Below are positions 19,113 to 28,307 of a stretch of 42,864 bases of DNA, in pieces. Position 1 is the stretch's first letter, and each line of letters begins with the position of its first letter. This stretch comes from Sulfuricurvum sp. (GTDB lineage Bacteria; Campylobacterota; Campylobacteria; Campylobacterales; Sulfurimonadaceae): contig JANTHE010000004.1 of the NCBI GenBank assembly GCA_024762585.1, positions 1 through 42,864 of the forward strand. The letters are read 5' to 3'. The notes below the pieces were generated by a model. The model was not told where the DNA came from, searched no databases, and saw only the letters and a list, made by a program, of their open reading frames with translations. The position numbers and the translations under genes were made by a program.

Positions 19113-20402
19113 ATGGTAAGAGCACCATCGCTACTGGGTGCAGACTGGATACACGAAGGGGTCGAGGCATTGCAGGCAAACGAAGCAGAAGCAGTGCTGA
19201 TTGATTTTTTCACGTTTGGATGTATTAACTGCATCAATAACCTTCAAACGCTGAATCGTTTACACAAACGGTACAGCGGAGCAGTGGAGGTTGTCGGTAT
19301 TCATTACGGAAAATTTACGTATGAGAAAGAGACGGGTGCTTTGAAACAGGCGATTGAACGTCTCGGTATCAATTATCCGGTGGCGAATGATGTATACGGA
19401 ACACTCATGGAACAGTTCGCTGTCAAAGCATGGCCGACCGTGGTGCTTGTCAATAAGCGAGGGTATATCGAAGCAGAGTTTCGCGGCGAGGGGCAGGGAG
19501 TGGCCATAGAGCTTGCATTGCAGCAACTGGGTTTGAAGCCGGTTGCGCCAAAGGAAGACCCAGGTCTGCTGCACCCCTCTTCGCTCTCTTTTCCCGAAGG
19601 GGCAGTCGTTTTTGACAAGCGTGTATTTGTAGCCAATAGCGGCGGCGGAGATGTCCGCGAGTACACGCTGGAGGGAAGGCTGCTAAGAACATTCGCGCGA
19701 TTCGCTCGACCCTCCTCTCTTGCCTGCATAGATGAGGAACTTTATATCGCCGACCGAGAAGCTGGAACGGTATGCCGCATCGGGTTGCAAGACGAGGTGC
19801 GCACAATACTGCTAGAAAAACTGCGTGCTCCTTCAGCGTTGCTGATCGATGAGCAGACGATCACAGTCGCCGAAGCCGGAGCGCATCGCATTACTGTTTA
19901 CGATCGGCATTCCCTTCAACTGCTGGAGACTTTTGGGAACCGCTTTGAGGCCCTGCGAGACGGAGAAGGGGAATCGGCGCAGCTCGCGCAGCCCATGGGA
20001 CTGGCACGCTGCGACGACGGCACGGTCTGGTTCGTGGATGCGGAAAGCTCGGCTCTGCGCTTTATCGAAGGCAAAGAAGTAGTGACTGTCTTTGGTGAAG
20101 GGTTGTTTACATTCGGAGATTCGAATGAAAAACCTGTTTTGTTGCAGCATCCGCAGGGAGTCGCCTGTGGTCTTGTCGGTGATGGCTGCGGAGGAGGCAG
20201 GCTTTTTGTCTGTGATACCTATAACGGCAAGGTAAAGGTGTATGATCCTCTTGGCGGCAGGATACAAACACTTGTTGAAGGCCTGCATGAACCGACAGGG
20301 ATTTCCAAACGGGGCTGCCACCTTTACATAGCAGAAACCGGGGCGCATCGTATCGTCAAGTTTGATTTGTCTACCATGCGACTGGAAGTTTTTGCGCTAT
20401 AA
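19113..20402 (+). CDS. Thioredoxin-like domain fused to NHL-repeat beta-propeller (NHLRC2-like)
   Basis: FFTFGCINCINNLQTL plus KAWPTVVLVNKRGYIE, followed by repeated NHL units (PSSLACIDEELYIADREAGTVCRI; LAQPMGLARCDDGTVWFVDAES; LQHPQGVAC...FVCDTYNGKVKVYDP). Confidence 0.82.
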   Translation: MVRAPSLLGADWIHEGVEALQANEAEAVLIDFFTFGCINCINNLQTLNRLHKRYSGAVEVVGIHYGKFTYEKETGALKQAIERLGINYPVANDVYGTLMEQFAVKAWPTVVLVNKRGYIEAEFRGEGQGVAIELALQQLGLKPVAPKEDPGLLHPSSLSFPEGAVVFDKRVFVANSGGGDVREYTLEGRLLRTFARFARPSSLACIDEELYIADREAGTVCRIGLQDEVRTILLEKLRAPSALLIDEQTITVAEAGAHRITVYDRHSLQLLETFGNRFEALRDGEGESAQLAQPMGLARCDDGTVWFVDAESSALRFIEGKEVVTVFGEGLFTFGDSNEKPVLLQHPQGVACGLVGDGCGGGRLFVCDTYNGKVKVYDPLGGRIQTLVEGLHEPTGISKRGCHLYIAETGAHRIVKFDLSTMRLEVFAL

Positions 20403-20403
20403 T
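20398..20403 (+). promoter_or_regulatory. Candidate internal -10 box for greA
   Basis: GCGCTATAAT overlapping the stop codon of the NHL gene, upstream of greA TTG. Confidence 0.45.
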
Positions 20404-20426
20404 TCATAAAAAAAACGGAGCATATT

Positions 20427-20927
20427 TTGAGCCAACCACAACCCATGACCCAATTTGGTTACGAACGGCTGCAGGCCGAACTTAATCATCTTAAAATGGT
20501 AGAGCGTCCCGCTATCGTCAAGGCGATCGAAGAGGCGGTGGCACTGGGGGATCTTAAGGAGAATGCGGAGTACCACGCCGCCAAAGAGCGCCAGGGGCAG
20601 ATTGATGACCGTTTGAACGAACTCAGTGATTTGTTGGGAAATGCACAGATTGTCGACCCTTCCACGCTGCAGCATGAACGGGTCAGTTTTGGCTCGACCG
20701 TCGTGCTGTGCGATCTTGATACCGATGAGGAGCAGACCTATACCATCGTCGGCGGCTGTGAAAGCAACCCTGGACTGGGACTGATCTCCTTCAGCTCTCC
20801 GCTTGCCAAACAGTTGCTTGGTAAAGAAGAGGGGGATGAAGTCAAGGCCAAGCTCCCCGGCGGCGAGAAAGAGTATGAAGTGGTCGAAGTTAAGTACCAG
20901 GAGATCGTTTTTGAGTGCCACGATTAA
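20427..20927 (+). CDS. greA: Transcription elongation factor GreA
   Basis: MTQFGYERLQAELNHLK...ERPAIVKAIEEAVALGDLKENAEYHAAKERQGQIDDRL; GLISFSSPLAKQLLGKEEGDEV. Confidence 0.96.
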   Translation: MSQPQPMTQFGYERLQAELNHLKMVERPAIVKAIEEAVALGDLKENAEYHAAKERQGQIDDRLNELSDLLGNAQIVDPSTLQHERVSFGSTVVLCDLDTDEEQTYTIVGGCESNPGLGLISFSSPLAKQLLGKEEGDEVKAKLPGGEKEYEVVEVKYQEIVFECHD

Positions 20928-21918
20928 CGTTGCAGTGATCGGGGCGAGCGGCTATACCGGGGTCGAACTCATCAAGATACTGATTGCGCACCCGCGTTTC
21001 GAACTGAGCTATGTCGCGACGAGCGAGGGCGGCGTACGCCTGAGTGAACTGCACCCTGCTTTGAAAGGGGTTTTCGAATGCGACGTGCAAAAAGCAGATG
21101 CCGATGCGGTGGCTGATGCGGCCGAACTGGCGTTTCTGGCACTGCCGCACAAAACAGCGATGGCATTCGTCAAACCGCTGCGCGAACGCGGCGTCAAAGT
21201 GGTCGATCTCTCAGCCGACTATCGCTTGAAACGCGAAACCTATGAAATGTATTATGTCCCCCATACCGATCCAAATAACCTTGTGCACGCCGTTTATGGC
21301 CTGCCTGAACTGTTCCGAGAGCAGATCAGCAGTGCCGAATTGGTAGCCAATCCCGGCTGCTACCCGACGGCGACTATTTTGGGAGCATTGCCGTTTACGC
21401 GCTATATGCGTCCGAGTGCCCCGGTCATCGTCGATGCCAAAAGCGGTGTCAGCGGAGCAGGCAAGAAGTGCAGCGAAAAGACGCATTTCGTGACCATCAA
21501 TGACAATGCCTTCGCCTACAATCCGCTGGGACATCGCCACGGTCCGGAAATTGCGGAAAAACTTTCCCTTGATGCGGCGCAGGTCCATTTTGTGCCACAT
21601 CTGCTCAGCGTGACACGCGGGATGTTGAGTTCTATCTATCTTCAGGTTGAGGGGGATTTCGATCCGCTGGAGGTGTTGTATGCCTATTACGCAGATGAGG
21701 CCAATGTCCGTGTCCGCTGCGAGCCAGTCACAATGAAGCAGGTCGCAGGCACGAATTTTTGCGATATTTATGCCAAGCGCAGCGGCGATACGCTCTTTAT
21801 TACGTCAGCCATCGACAATCTGTTGCGCGGCGCAAGTTCACAGGCTGTCGCCAATGCCAATCTGATGATGGGGCTGGATGAAAATATGGGCATCCCAAAC
21901 ATCGCTTATGTTCCCTGA
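20911..21918 (+). CDS. argC: N-acetyl-gamma-glutamyl-phosphate reductase
   Basis: VAVIGASGYTGVELIKIL, NPGCYPTATILG, DAKSGVSGAGKK; TTG start overlapping greA by 17 bp. Confidence 0.95.
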   Translation: MSATINVAVIGASGYTGVELIKILIAHPRFELSYVATSEGGVRLSELHPALKGVFECDVQKADADAVADAAELAFLALPHKTAMAFVKPLRERGVKVVDLSADYRLKRETYEMYYVPHTDPNNLVHAVYGLPELFREQISSAELVANPGCYPTATILGALPFTRYMRPSAPVIVDAKSGVSGAGKKCSEKTHFVTINDNAFAYNPLGHRHGPEIAEKLSLDAAQVHFVPHLLSVTRGMLSSIYLQVEGDFDPLEVLYAYYADEANVRVRCEPVTMKQVAGTNFCDIYAKRSGDTLFITSAIDNLLRGASSQAVANANLMMGLDENMGIPNIAYVP

Positions 21919-22651
21919 TGCTTATGAGATTCTTCCCGGAGCACTGATTATCAGCGACGCGCATTATGGCAAGAAACGTCCGCAACTGCTCTCTTTTATA
22001 AAAAGTATCCAGATGGGTTCTCTTGCTGTTCCGCAACTCATTTTGATGGGCGATATTTTCGATCTGCTGTTTGGACAAGTACCGATTACTGCTCAAATGA
22101 ACCATGAAGCGGTAGAAGTGCTGCGCCGGATCAGCGAACACATTCCTGTTCTGTACCTCGAAGGCAATCATGATTATAATCTGGAAACACTGTTTCCTGA
22201 AGCGTATATCGTGCCTCTGCAGCGGCAGCCAATTGCCTGCCGCTGTGAAGAGGTTTCACTTTTGCTGGCCCATGGTGATTTTCATCAGCCATTGCTGTAC
22301 CGGGTCTATACCGCATTCATTCGTAACCCCATTATGCTGGCGGTGTTATGGCAGATCAACAGGCTGCTCGGCAATGCTATCATAGAAAAACTGGAACGCT
22401 ATCTTGAGGGTAAAGATGACTGTTACGTCATGGATGGCTTCGAGAAATTTGTGGCCTTGCACCTTGCTTCATTAGAGCTCTCGAATACGGATGTCTTCAT
22501 TGAGGGCCATTACCATCAGGGTCGCCGATTTGAGATACGAGGCGTACAGTATTTCAATATCGATGCATTTGCCTGTAACCACTGCTATGCTATCGTTAGG
22601 AATGATAAAAACGCATTTACGTTAGACGTGCGAAGATGGGAGGGCGGATAA
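21908..22651 (+). CDS. Metallophosphoesterase, UDP-2,3-diacylglucosamine pyrophosphatase (LpxH)-like
   Basis: ISDAHYG, LMGDIFDLLFG, LEGNHDYNLE, LAHGDFHQP, EGHYHQ metal-binding motifs. Confidence 0.8.
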   Translation: MFPDAYEILPGALIISDAHYGKKRPQLLSFIKSIQMGSLAVPQLILMGDIFDLLFGQVPITAQMNHEAVEVLRRISEHIPVLYLEGNHDYNLETLFPEAYIVPLQRQPIACRCEEVSLLLAHGDFHQPLLYRVYTAFIRNPIMLAVLWQINRLLGNAIIEKLERYLEGKDDCYVMDGFEKFVALHLASLELSNTDVFIEGHYHQGRRFEIRGVQYFNIDAFACNHCYAIVRNDKNAFTLDVRRWEGG

Positions 22652-22656
22652 ACAGT

Positions 22657-23772
22657 ATGGCTCAGATACAGATCGATTATTCTCGGGCGTCGGTTCACGT
22701 TGTCTGTATCGGTCGGTGGCGTGCAACCGAACTCAAATCCGTTGCAGTGGCACTGAGTGACGAAGTGGCTCTTTTGGAAGAAAAATCGGTTATTTTTGAT
22801 TTGAGTGGAATAGAGACGTTGGATACGGCGGGCGCCCTGTTGCTGCAGCGTACCGAAAGAGGCATGAGTGCTGCCGGTTGCCAGGTGCAGTATGTTGGAG
22901 CAGATGATCGCGTGAAACGGATATTGTCAATGACACAGCGTTATGGCCACACTGATGCCACATTTGCTGCGTACTCTCCTGGCATATTGGAAACAATCGG
23001 CCGCCGGACCGAAGACTTTTTTGAAGAAGTGCGTGATATTTTGGCGTTTTTTGGTCATACGTTTTTCTCATTTGTCGGGACACTGTTTAGGCACAGGAGG
23101 TTCAGAATCCGGGAGCTGGCCTACCAGATGATGGAGAGTGCCGTCAAGGCGCTGGGTATTATCGCTCTGACGATGTTTCTGGTGGGTGTCGTAGTCGCTT
23201 ATCAATCTTCTGTACAGTTAAAGACGTATGGAGCCAATATCTTTATTGTCGACGCACTTGGCATCTCCATTTTGCGTGAACTCGCACCAATGCTCACCGC
23301 TATTATTGTAGCCGGACGGAGCGGATCTTCGTTTGCAGCGCAGATTGGCGTCATGAAAATGACAGAAGAGATCGACGCTATGCGTACAATGGGATTCGGC
23401 CCCTATACCTTTTTGGTGCTGCCCCGTATGCTTGCATTGATCATTATGATGCCTATTTTGATCTTTTTTGCAGATCTGTTCGGAGTACTTGGAGGCATGG
23501 TGATCGCCAACACCGAACTGGGACTCAGCACTACACTTTTTCTGGACCGTTTTGTTGAGGCGGTACCGCTCAAACATTTTTGGGTGGGATTGATCAAAGG
23601 ACCATTTTTTGGTGTGTTGATTGCTTCGATCGGTATTTATCGCGGTCTTCAGGTCAAAAACGATACAGAGAGTATCGGAATCAATACGACCAAAAGCGTT
23701 GTTGAGGCCATTTTTGCGGTGATTATCTGCGATGCACTCTTCTCGATCGTCTTTACCAAACTGGGGTTCTGA
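22657..23772 (+). CDS. mlaE: MlaE-family ABC permease with N-terminal STAS domain
   Basis: N-terminal STAS-like (VIFDLSGIETLDTAGALLLQRT); permease LAPMLTAIIVAGRSGSSFAAQIGVMKMTEEIDAMRTMG. Confidence 0.9.
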   Translation: MAQIQIDYSRASVHVVCIGRWRATELKSVAVALSDEVALLEEKSVIFDLSGIETLDTAGALLLQRTERGMSAAGCQVQYVGADDRVKRILSMTQRYGHTDATFAAYSPGILETIGRRTEDFFEEVRDILAFFGHTFFSFVGTLFRHRRFRIRELAYQMMESAVKALGIIALTMFLVGVVVAYQSSVQLKTYGANIFIVDALGISILRELAPMLTAIIVAGRSGSSFAAQIGVMKMTEEIDAMRTMGFGPYTFLVLPRMLALIIMMPILIFFADLFGVLGGMVIANTELGLSTTLFLDRFVEAVPLKHFWVGLIKGPFFGVLIASIGIYRGLQVKNDTESIGINTTKSVVEAIFAVIICDALFSIVFTKLGF

Positions 23773-24527
23773 TGGACAACGCGATTATCGAAGTGGAAAA
23801 CATTGTTACACGCTTTGGAAAACGTCTGGTGCATGATCATGTTTCACTAGAGGTGCAAGAAGGCGAAATTTACGGATTTCTAGGGCCCAGTGGCTGCGGA
23901 AAATCGACATTGATGCGTGAAATTATAATGCTCGAACCGATTCAGAAGGGTTCTATTCGCCTATTCGGTACTCCGTTACACTCACTCTCCTCCAAGGGAG
24001 CACAGCAGCTGAGGCAGCAGTGGGGCGTGTTGTTTCAGTCCAATGCGCTGTTTACCTCGTTGACGGTGGCTGAAAACATAGCGGTAATGCTTTTGGAATA
24101 TACCAAACTGCCGAAGTCTCTGATTGACGAAGTGGTTGCTTTTAAGCTTGAAATCGTCGGACTATCACAACAAGACGGTAACCTGTTCCCCTCGCAGTTG
24201 AGTGGTGGTATGCGAAAAAAAACAGCGCTTGCCAGGGCATTGTCGCTCGATCCGCCGCTGCTGTTTCTGGATGAACCGACGTCAGGGCTTGACCCTGTCT
24301 CTGCGCGCGAATTTGATGCATTGATCTTGAAACTGCGCGACATGCTACAATTGACGGTGGTAATGGTAACGCATGATCGCGAAACGATTGAGTGTGTGCT
24401 GGACCGTATGGCGATTCTGGATGAGCGGAGGATTGTTGCCCAGGGGAGTCTGGAAGAGGTAAAATCGGTGAAGAGCCCGTTTATTCAAACGTTTTTTGGA
24501 GGCGATATTCGTGAATGCAAAAACTAA
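23772..24527 (+). CDS. mlaF: MlaF-family ABC transporter ATP-binding protein
   Basis: GPSGCGKSTL, QLSGGMRKKTALARAL, LLFLDEPTSGLDP. Confidence 0.93.
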   Translation: MDNAIIEVENIVTRFGKRLVHDHVSLEVQEGEIYGFLGPSGCGKSTLMREIIMLEPIQKGSIRLFGTPLHSLSSKGAQQLRQQWGVLFQSNALFTSLTVAENIAVMLLEYTKLPKSLIDEVVAFKLEIVGLSQQDGNLFPSQLSGGMRKKTALARALSLDPPLLFLDEPTSGLDPVSAREFDALILKLRDMLQLTVVMVTHDRETIECVLDRMAILDERRIVAQGSLEEVKSVKSPFIQTFFGGDIRECKN

Positions 24528-25476
24528 TTATACGCTGGTAGGCATTTTTGTACTGCTTTCTTCAGTGCTGATTGTCTTTTTTGTCATCTGGATGCTGCAG
24601 CCTGTCAGTGAACAGGAGATGCAGCGGTATCGCATCGAGTTCGGCGAATCGGTATCCGGACTCAATGTTGATTCACCGGTCAAGTTTCGCGGTGTGACAG
24701 TAGGAAAGGTGAGTTCCATTAGAATCAGTCCGAAAAATATTGAGAAAATCGAGGTTTTGATCGATGTGTGGAAATCTACACCGATTAAGCTTGATACGGT
24801 CGCAAAACTCAAGTCGCAGGGCATTACAGGGCTCAGTTATATCGATCTCAGTCGCGGCAGCGAAGCAGCAAAGCTTCTGAGGCCCAAAAGTAAAACAGCG
24901 ATTCCGCTGATCCCGTCAGAACCCTCGTTTTTTGTTTCGCTTGAGCGGTCGTTTGGTTCTGCGTCGGAAAATATCCCCGAACTGCTGCTGCGCATCAAAA
25001 ACCTGCTCGGTGATGAAAACCAGCAGGAAGTCGCACGCTTTTTACATCACCTTGCCAATGTGTCGGAACGCTTAGAGCTATCGTTGACACCTGAGCGGAT
25101 TGAACACGTTGATACGATGGTAGTAAATATCGGATCACTTGCCCATAGCCTTGAGGCAAAACTGCCTGCGCTGGAGAAACTGGCGATAAGCGGCGATGCC
25201 ATGGCGGTACAGGCCCGTGTGTCATTGGCCTCGTTGCAGCAGAGTTTTGCCTCGATGGCAGAAACGATGCAGGTTATCAACACCCGCAATATAAACGGTG
25301 ACTACAGTGTTAAAGAGACGATGGGACCCGGAATGGCACAGTTTGAGATGACGATGCGCAAGATGGAGCAGAGCCTCATTCTGCTTAACCAGATGCTGCG
25401 CCGGTATGGTGATCGTCCATCAGATATGCTGTTCGAATATCAACCGCCACAGGTGGGACCTGGAGAGAAAAAATGA
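24511..25476 (+). CDS. mlaD: MlaD-like MCE-domain protein
   Basis: N-terminal TM then SVSGLNVDSPVKFRGVTVGKVSSIRISP MCE signature; GTG start after TGGAGGCG. Confidence 0.9.
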   Translation: MNAKTNYTLVGIFVLLSSVLIVFFVIWMLQPVSEQEMQRYRIEFGESVSGLNVDSPVKFRGVTVGKVSSIRISPKNIEKIEVLIDVWKSTPIKLDTVAKLKSQGITGLSYIDLSRGSEAAKLLRPKSKTAIPLIPSEPSFFVSLERSFGSASENIPELLLRIKNLLGDENQQEVARFLHHLANVSERLELSLTPERIEHVDTMVVNIGSLAHSLEAKLPALEKLAISGDAMAVQARVSLASLQQSFASMAETMQVINTRNINGDYSVKETMGPGMAQFEMTMRKMEQSLILLNQMLRRYGDRPSDMLFEYQPPQVGPGEKK

Positions 25477-26111
25477 AACAGTTTGGTTTGGCCGTTTTGA
25501 TCGTCATGCTCATTACGGGATGTTCGCTGACACGCGAAATGCCGCCGGCGCAGAGCTATCACCTCGACACGGCGACACTCAAGCCTCTGACAGCAGCGTA
25601 CTGCAGCGATCGTGTGCTGCGCATTGCGCTCATTCAGGCTCCGGAGTGGATGCAGGGGACAGATATCTATTATACGGGTGAGCAGAACCGGATGTATCGC
25701 TATACACGTGCGCGGTGGGAACAGACCCCTGTCAGTGCGATGCAGCAGATCAGCGAAAAGAGTGTTATCGACAGCGGGCTTTTCAAAGCGGTTGTCCCAT
25801 ATAAGTCGCTGGCCAAAAACGATTGGCTGCTTGAACTGCGTATGGAGACGATGGTGCACCATATCGATGCCGAAAGAAAAGGTCGCACCGAGTTGATGCT
25901 TTACGGTGTTCTGATCGATCAGTACAGCCGCAGAGTCATAGAAAAGAAGCCATTTCGTTATATAGATGAGCGCGATACCGCTACCGTGCAAAGTGCCGTC
26001 GAAGCCTGGAGTTTCGAAACCAAGGCGTTTCAGGGCGATCTTGTAAATTGGCTGAAGCAGGCGTGCAATGCCTACCCAAAACCGGAGCGAAGCCGTGTCG
26101 ATCTTCGATAG
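25473..26111 (+). CDS. ABC-type transport auxiliary lipoprotein (PqiC/DUF330-like)
   Basis: Lipobox VMLITGC; YHLDT... and C-terminal ALNT-like region; follows mlaEFD. Confidence 0.75.
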   Translation: MKQFGLAVLIVMLITGCSLTREMPPAQSYHLDTATLKPLTAAYCSDRVLRIALIQAPEWMQGTDIYYTGEQNRMYRYTRARWEQTPVSAMQQISEKSVIDSGLFKAVVPYKSLAKNDWLLELRMETMVHHIDAERKGRTELMLYGVLIDQYSRRVIEKKPFRYIDERDTATVQSAVEAWSFETKAFQGDLVNWLKQACNAYPKPERSRVDLR

Positions 26112-27267
26112 GGTCACCGACCGAGCAGCGGGCAATGCGGAGAAGTATACCCTTCGCCAAAAGCTCTTCGGTACCGAGGACGTCCTGCCCATGTGGGTGG
26201 CCGATATGGACATCGAAACGCCGCAGTGCGTTCGCGACGCGGTGGCGCGGCGCGCCGCAGAGCCGATCTATGGCTATGAGGAGATGCCGGACAGCGCCTT
26301 CGAGGCGCAGATGGAGTGGATGCAGCAGCGCCACGGCTTAGATTTGCAGCGCGAATGGCTCTTTTATTCGCACTCCGTCGTCGCCTCCATCTCCACAGCT
26401 ATCATGGCTTTTAGCGAACCGGGAGACGAGGTCGTGGTGCAGCCGCCGATTTACCCGCCATTTATGAAACAGGTTCAGCGCCATGAACGTCGTCTGCTTT
26501 TAAACCCGCTGAAACAGGATGCTCGGGGGAGTTGGCACTTCGATCTTGATGACCTGAAAGCCAAAATTTCTCCAAAAACGAAACTGTTGCTGCTCTGTTC
26601 TCCGCATAACCCGGTGGGCTGCGTCTGGGAAAAAAGGGAGCTTGAATCGCTGGCGGCTGTCTGCCTCGAGCATGGTATCAAGGTGTTTGCAGACGAGATA
26701 CACAGCGACTTGGTGTATGCGCCGTACCGGCATATTCCGTTTGCCTCGCTTTCGCCAGAGGTGTGTGGCATCACTGTAACGGCCATCGGTCCGGGCAAGA
26801 CGTTCAACGTGGCAGGACTGGCGATCTCGACCGTCGCTGTTGCAGACGTTGCGATGCGCCGACGTTTCGATGAAGTCTATCAGCAGATCCACTTCGCACA
26901 GGGGACGGTGTTCGGGCATGCCGGTTTTGAGGCGGCTTACCGCGAGGGTGAAGCATGGCTGGAGGCGCTGCTGACATACCTGAAACGCAATAGCGACCGG
27001 CTGGCCAAGGTGCTCGACGGTGTGGAGGGCATCGAGTACCATGCGCCAGAGGGCACCTACCTTGCGTGGCTGGACTGCCGTAAGATGGGATTTGACAGCG
27101 ACAGGGCGCTGCGGGAGTTTTTTATCAAAGAGGCGAAGCTCGGGCTCAGCCCCGGCATTTCGTTCGGACGCGAAGGCAGCGGGTTCATGCGGCTCAATTT
27201 CGCCGTGCCGACACCGGTGATGGACGAGGCGCTGAAGCGGCTGGAAAGCGCATTGGAGAAACGATGA
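26095..27267 (+). CDS. patB: PatB/MalY-type PLP aminotransferase / cystathionine beta-lyase
   Basis: LPMWVADMDIETP, LLCSPHNPVGCVW, VFADEIHSDLVY, GPGKTFNVAGL; GTG start after CGGAGCG. Confidence 0.9.
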   Translation: MSIFDRVTDRAAGNAEKYTLRQKLFGTEDVLPMWVADMDIETPQCVRDAVARRAAEPIYGYEEMPDSAFEAQMEWMQQRHGLDLQREWLFYSHSVVASISTAIMAFSEPGDEVVVQPPIYPPFMKQVQRHERRLLLNPLKQDARGSWHFDLDDLKAKISPKTKLLLLCSPHNPVGCVWEKRELESLAAVCLEHGIKVFADEIHSDLVYAPYRHIPFASLSPEVCGITVTAIGPGKTFNVAGLAISTVAVADVAMRRRFDEVYQQIHFAQGTVFGHAGFEAAYREGEAWLEALLTYLKRNSDRLAKVLDGVEGIEYHAPEGTYLAWLDCRKMGFDSDRALREFFIKEAKLGLSPGISFGREGSGFMRLNFAVPTPVMDEALKRLESALEKR

Positions 27268-27989
27268 AGAAGGTCATGATTTTGAGCGGGGCAGGCCTCA
27301 GTGCCGAGAGTGGCATCCGGACCTTTCGCGACCACGATGGTCTGTGGGAATCGTACAATGTCATGGACGTTTGTTCAACCGAGGGATGGGAAAAGGACCG
27401 GGCACTGGTGGCAAAGTTCTACAATGCCCGCCGTAAAGACCTTGAGGACAAAGAACCGAATCGGATGCACCGCGCCATTGCCGAGCTTCAGCAGCGTTTT
27501 CCGGGCCAGATTTGGAATCTGACTCAGAATGTCGACGATCTGCTCGAGCGCGCCGGATGTGAGGAGGTGATTCATCTGCACGGTACCCTGCGCGACCTGC
27601 GCTGCGAAAGCTGTGGCCATGTCTGGGACATCGGCTACACCGAACAGACGGAACACGACTGCTGCCCGCGCTGCGAAAGCGCCCAGGTGCGTCATAACGT
27701 CGTCATGTTCGGCGAAGCGGCGCCGATGTACAGCAGGATTTACGAAGCGGTGCAGGAGTGTGCTCTTTTCGTCGCGATCGGTACCAGCGGGCAGGTCATC
27801 GATATTGTACCAATTGCTCGCGAATTCGACCGTTCCATCCTCGTAAATCCCAAGCGTGAAGAGTACGTGACCGTTTTTGGTTCGTTTGAACAGAATATCG
27901 ACGAATTTTTTACCGATTTTCTGCAGATGGGAGCGGTGGCTGCAGCGGAACCAATGAGTACATTGATCCGTGAATTTCTCGAAAAGTAA
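27264..27989 (+). CDS. cobB: NAD-dependent protein deacylase (sirtuin, CobB-like)
   Basis: LSGAGLSAESGIRTFRD, FYNARRK, NLTQNVDDLLERAGCEEVIHLHG, CESC...CPRC zinc ligands. Confidence 0.95.
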   Translation: MKKVMILSGAGLSAESGIRTFRDHDGLWESYNVMDVCSTEGWEKDRALVAKFYNARRKDLEDKEPNRMHRAIAELQQRFPGQIWNLTQNVDDLLERAGCEEVIHLHGTLRDLRCESCGHVWDIGYTEQTEHDCCPRCESAQVRHNVVMFGEAAPMYSRIYEAVQECALFVAIGTSGQVIDIVPIAREFDRSILVNPKREEYVTVFGSFEQNIDEFFTDFLQMGAVAAAEPMSTLIREFLEK

Positions 27990-28067
27990 CCTTATTGCAA
28001 TAGAGCCGTAACACCACAGATACAAAGTTTCATTACTATGACAGCACCTTTACCACTAGGAGCGGTT

Positions 28068-28292
28068 GTGAAAGAGACCATCTTTCTGATCCGGCGTTTG
28101 GATAATGGTTGGGACTGGCTTGATATTCACAGTGATGATATCGCGGTACAGTACCTTTGCGAAGAGCTCGAAGTTCCCGAAGAGGTGATCGAGGATGTTG
28201 AGTGCTTTGAGGGGGCGATGAAGCTTTCGCTCGTTCGTGATGTGGCATACAAGCGCGAAGACTGGTATGTCAATCTTCAGCGCGTCGCCTGA
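28068..28292 (+). CDS. Small hypothetical protein (about 74 aa from GTG 28068; ORF open from ATG 28038)
   Basis: AGGAG 5 nt before GTG 28068; acidic small protein MKETIFLIRRLDNGWDWLDIHSDDIAVQYL... Confidence 0.6.
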   Translation: MKETIFLIRRLDNGWDWLDIHSDDIAVQYLCEELEVPEEVIEDVECFEGAMKLSLVRDVAYKREDWYVNLQRVA

Positions 28293-28307
28293 AAAAAGTA
28301 TTCTGTC

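Noticed and set aside
25440-26213. 257-aa minus-strand ORF opposite the Mla auxiliary lipoprotein
   Set aside because: Opposite strand carries a lipobox-containing CDS that fits the operon; antisense ORF has no family signature
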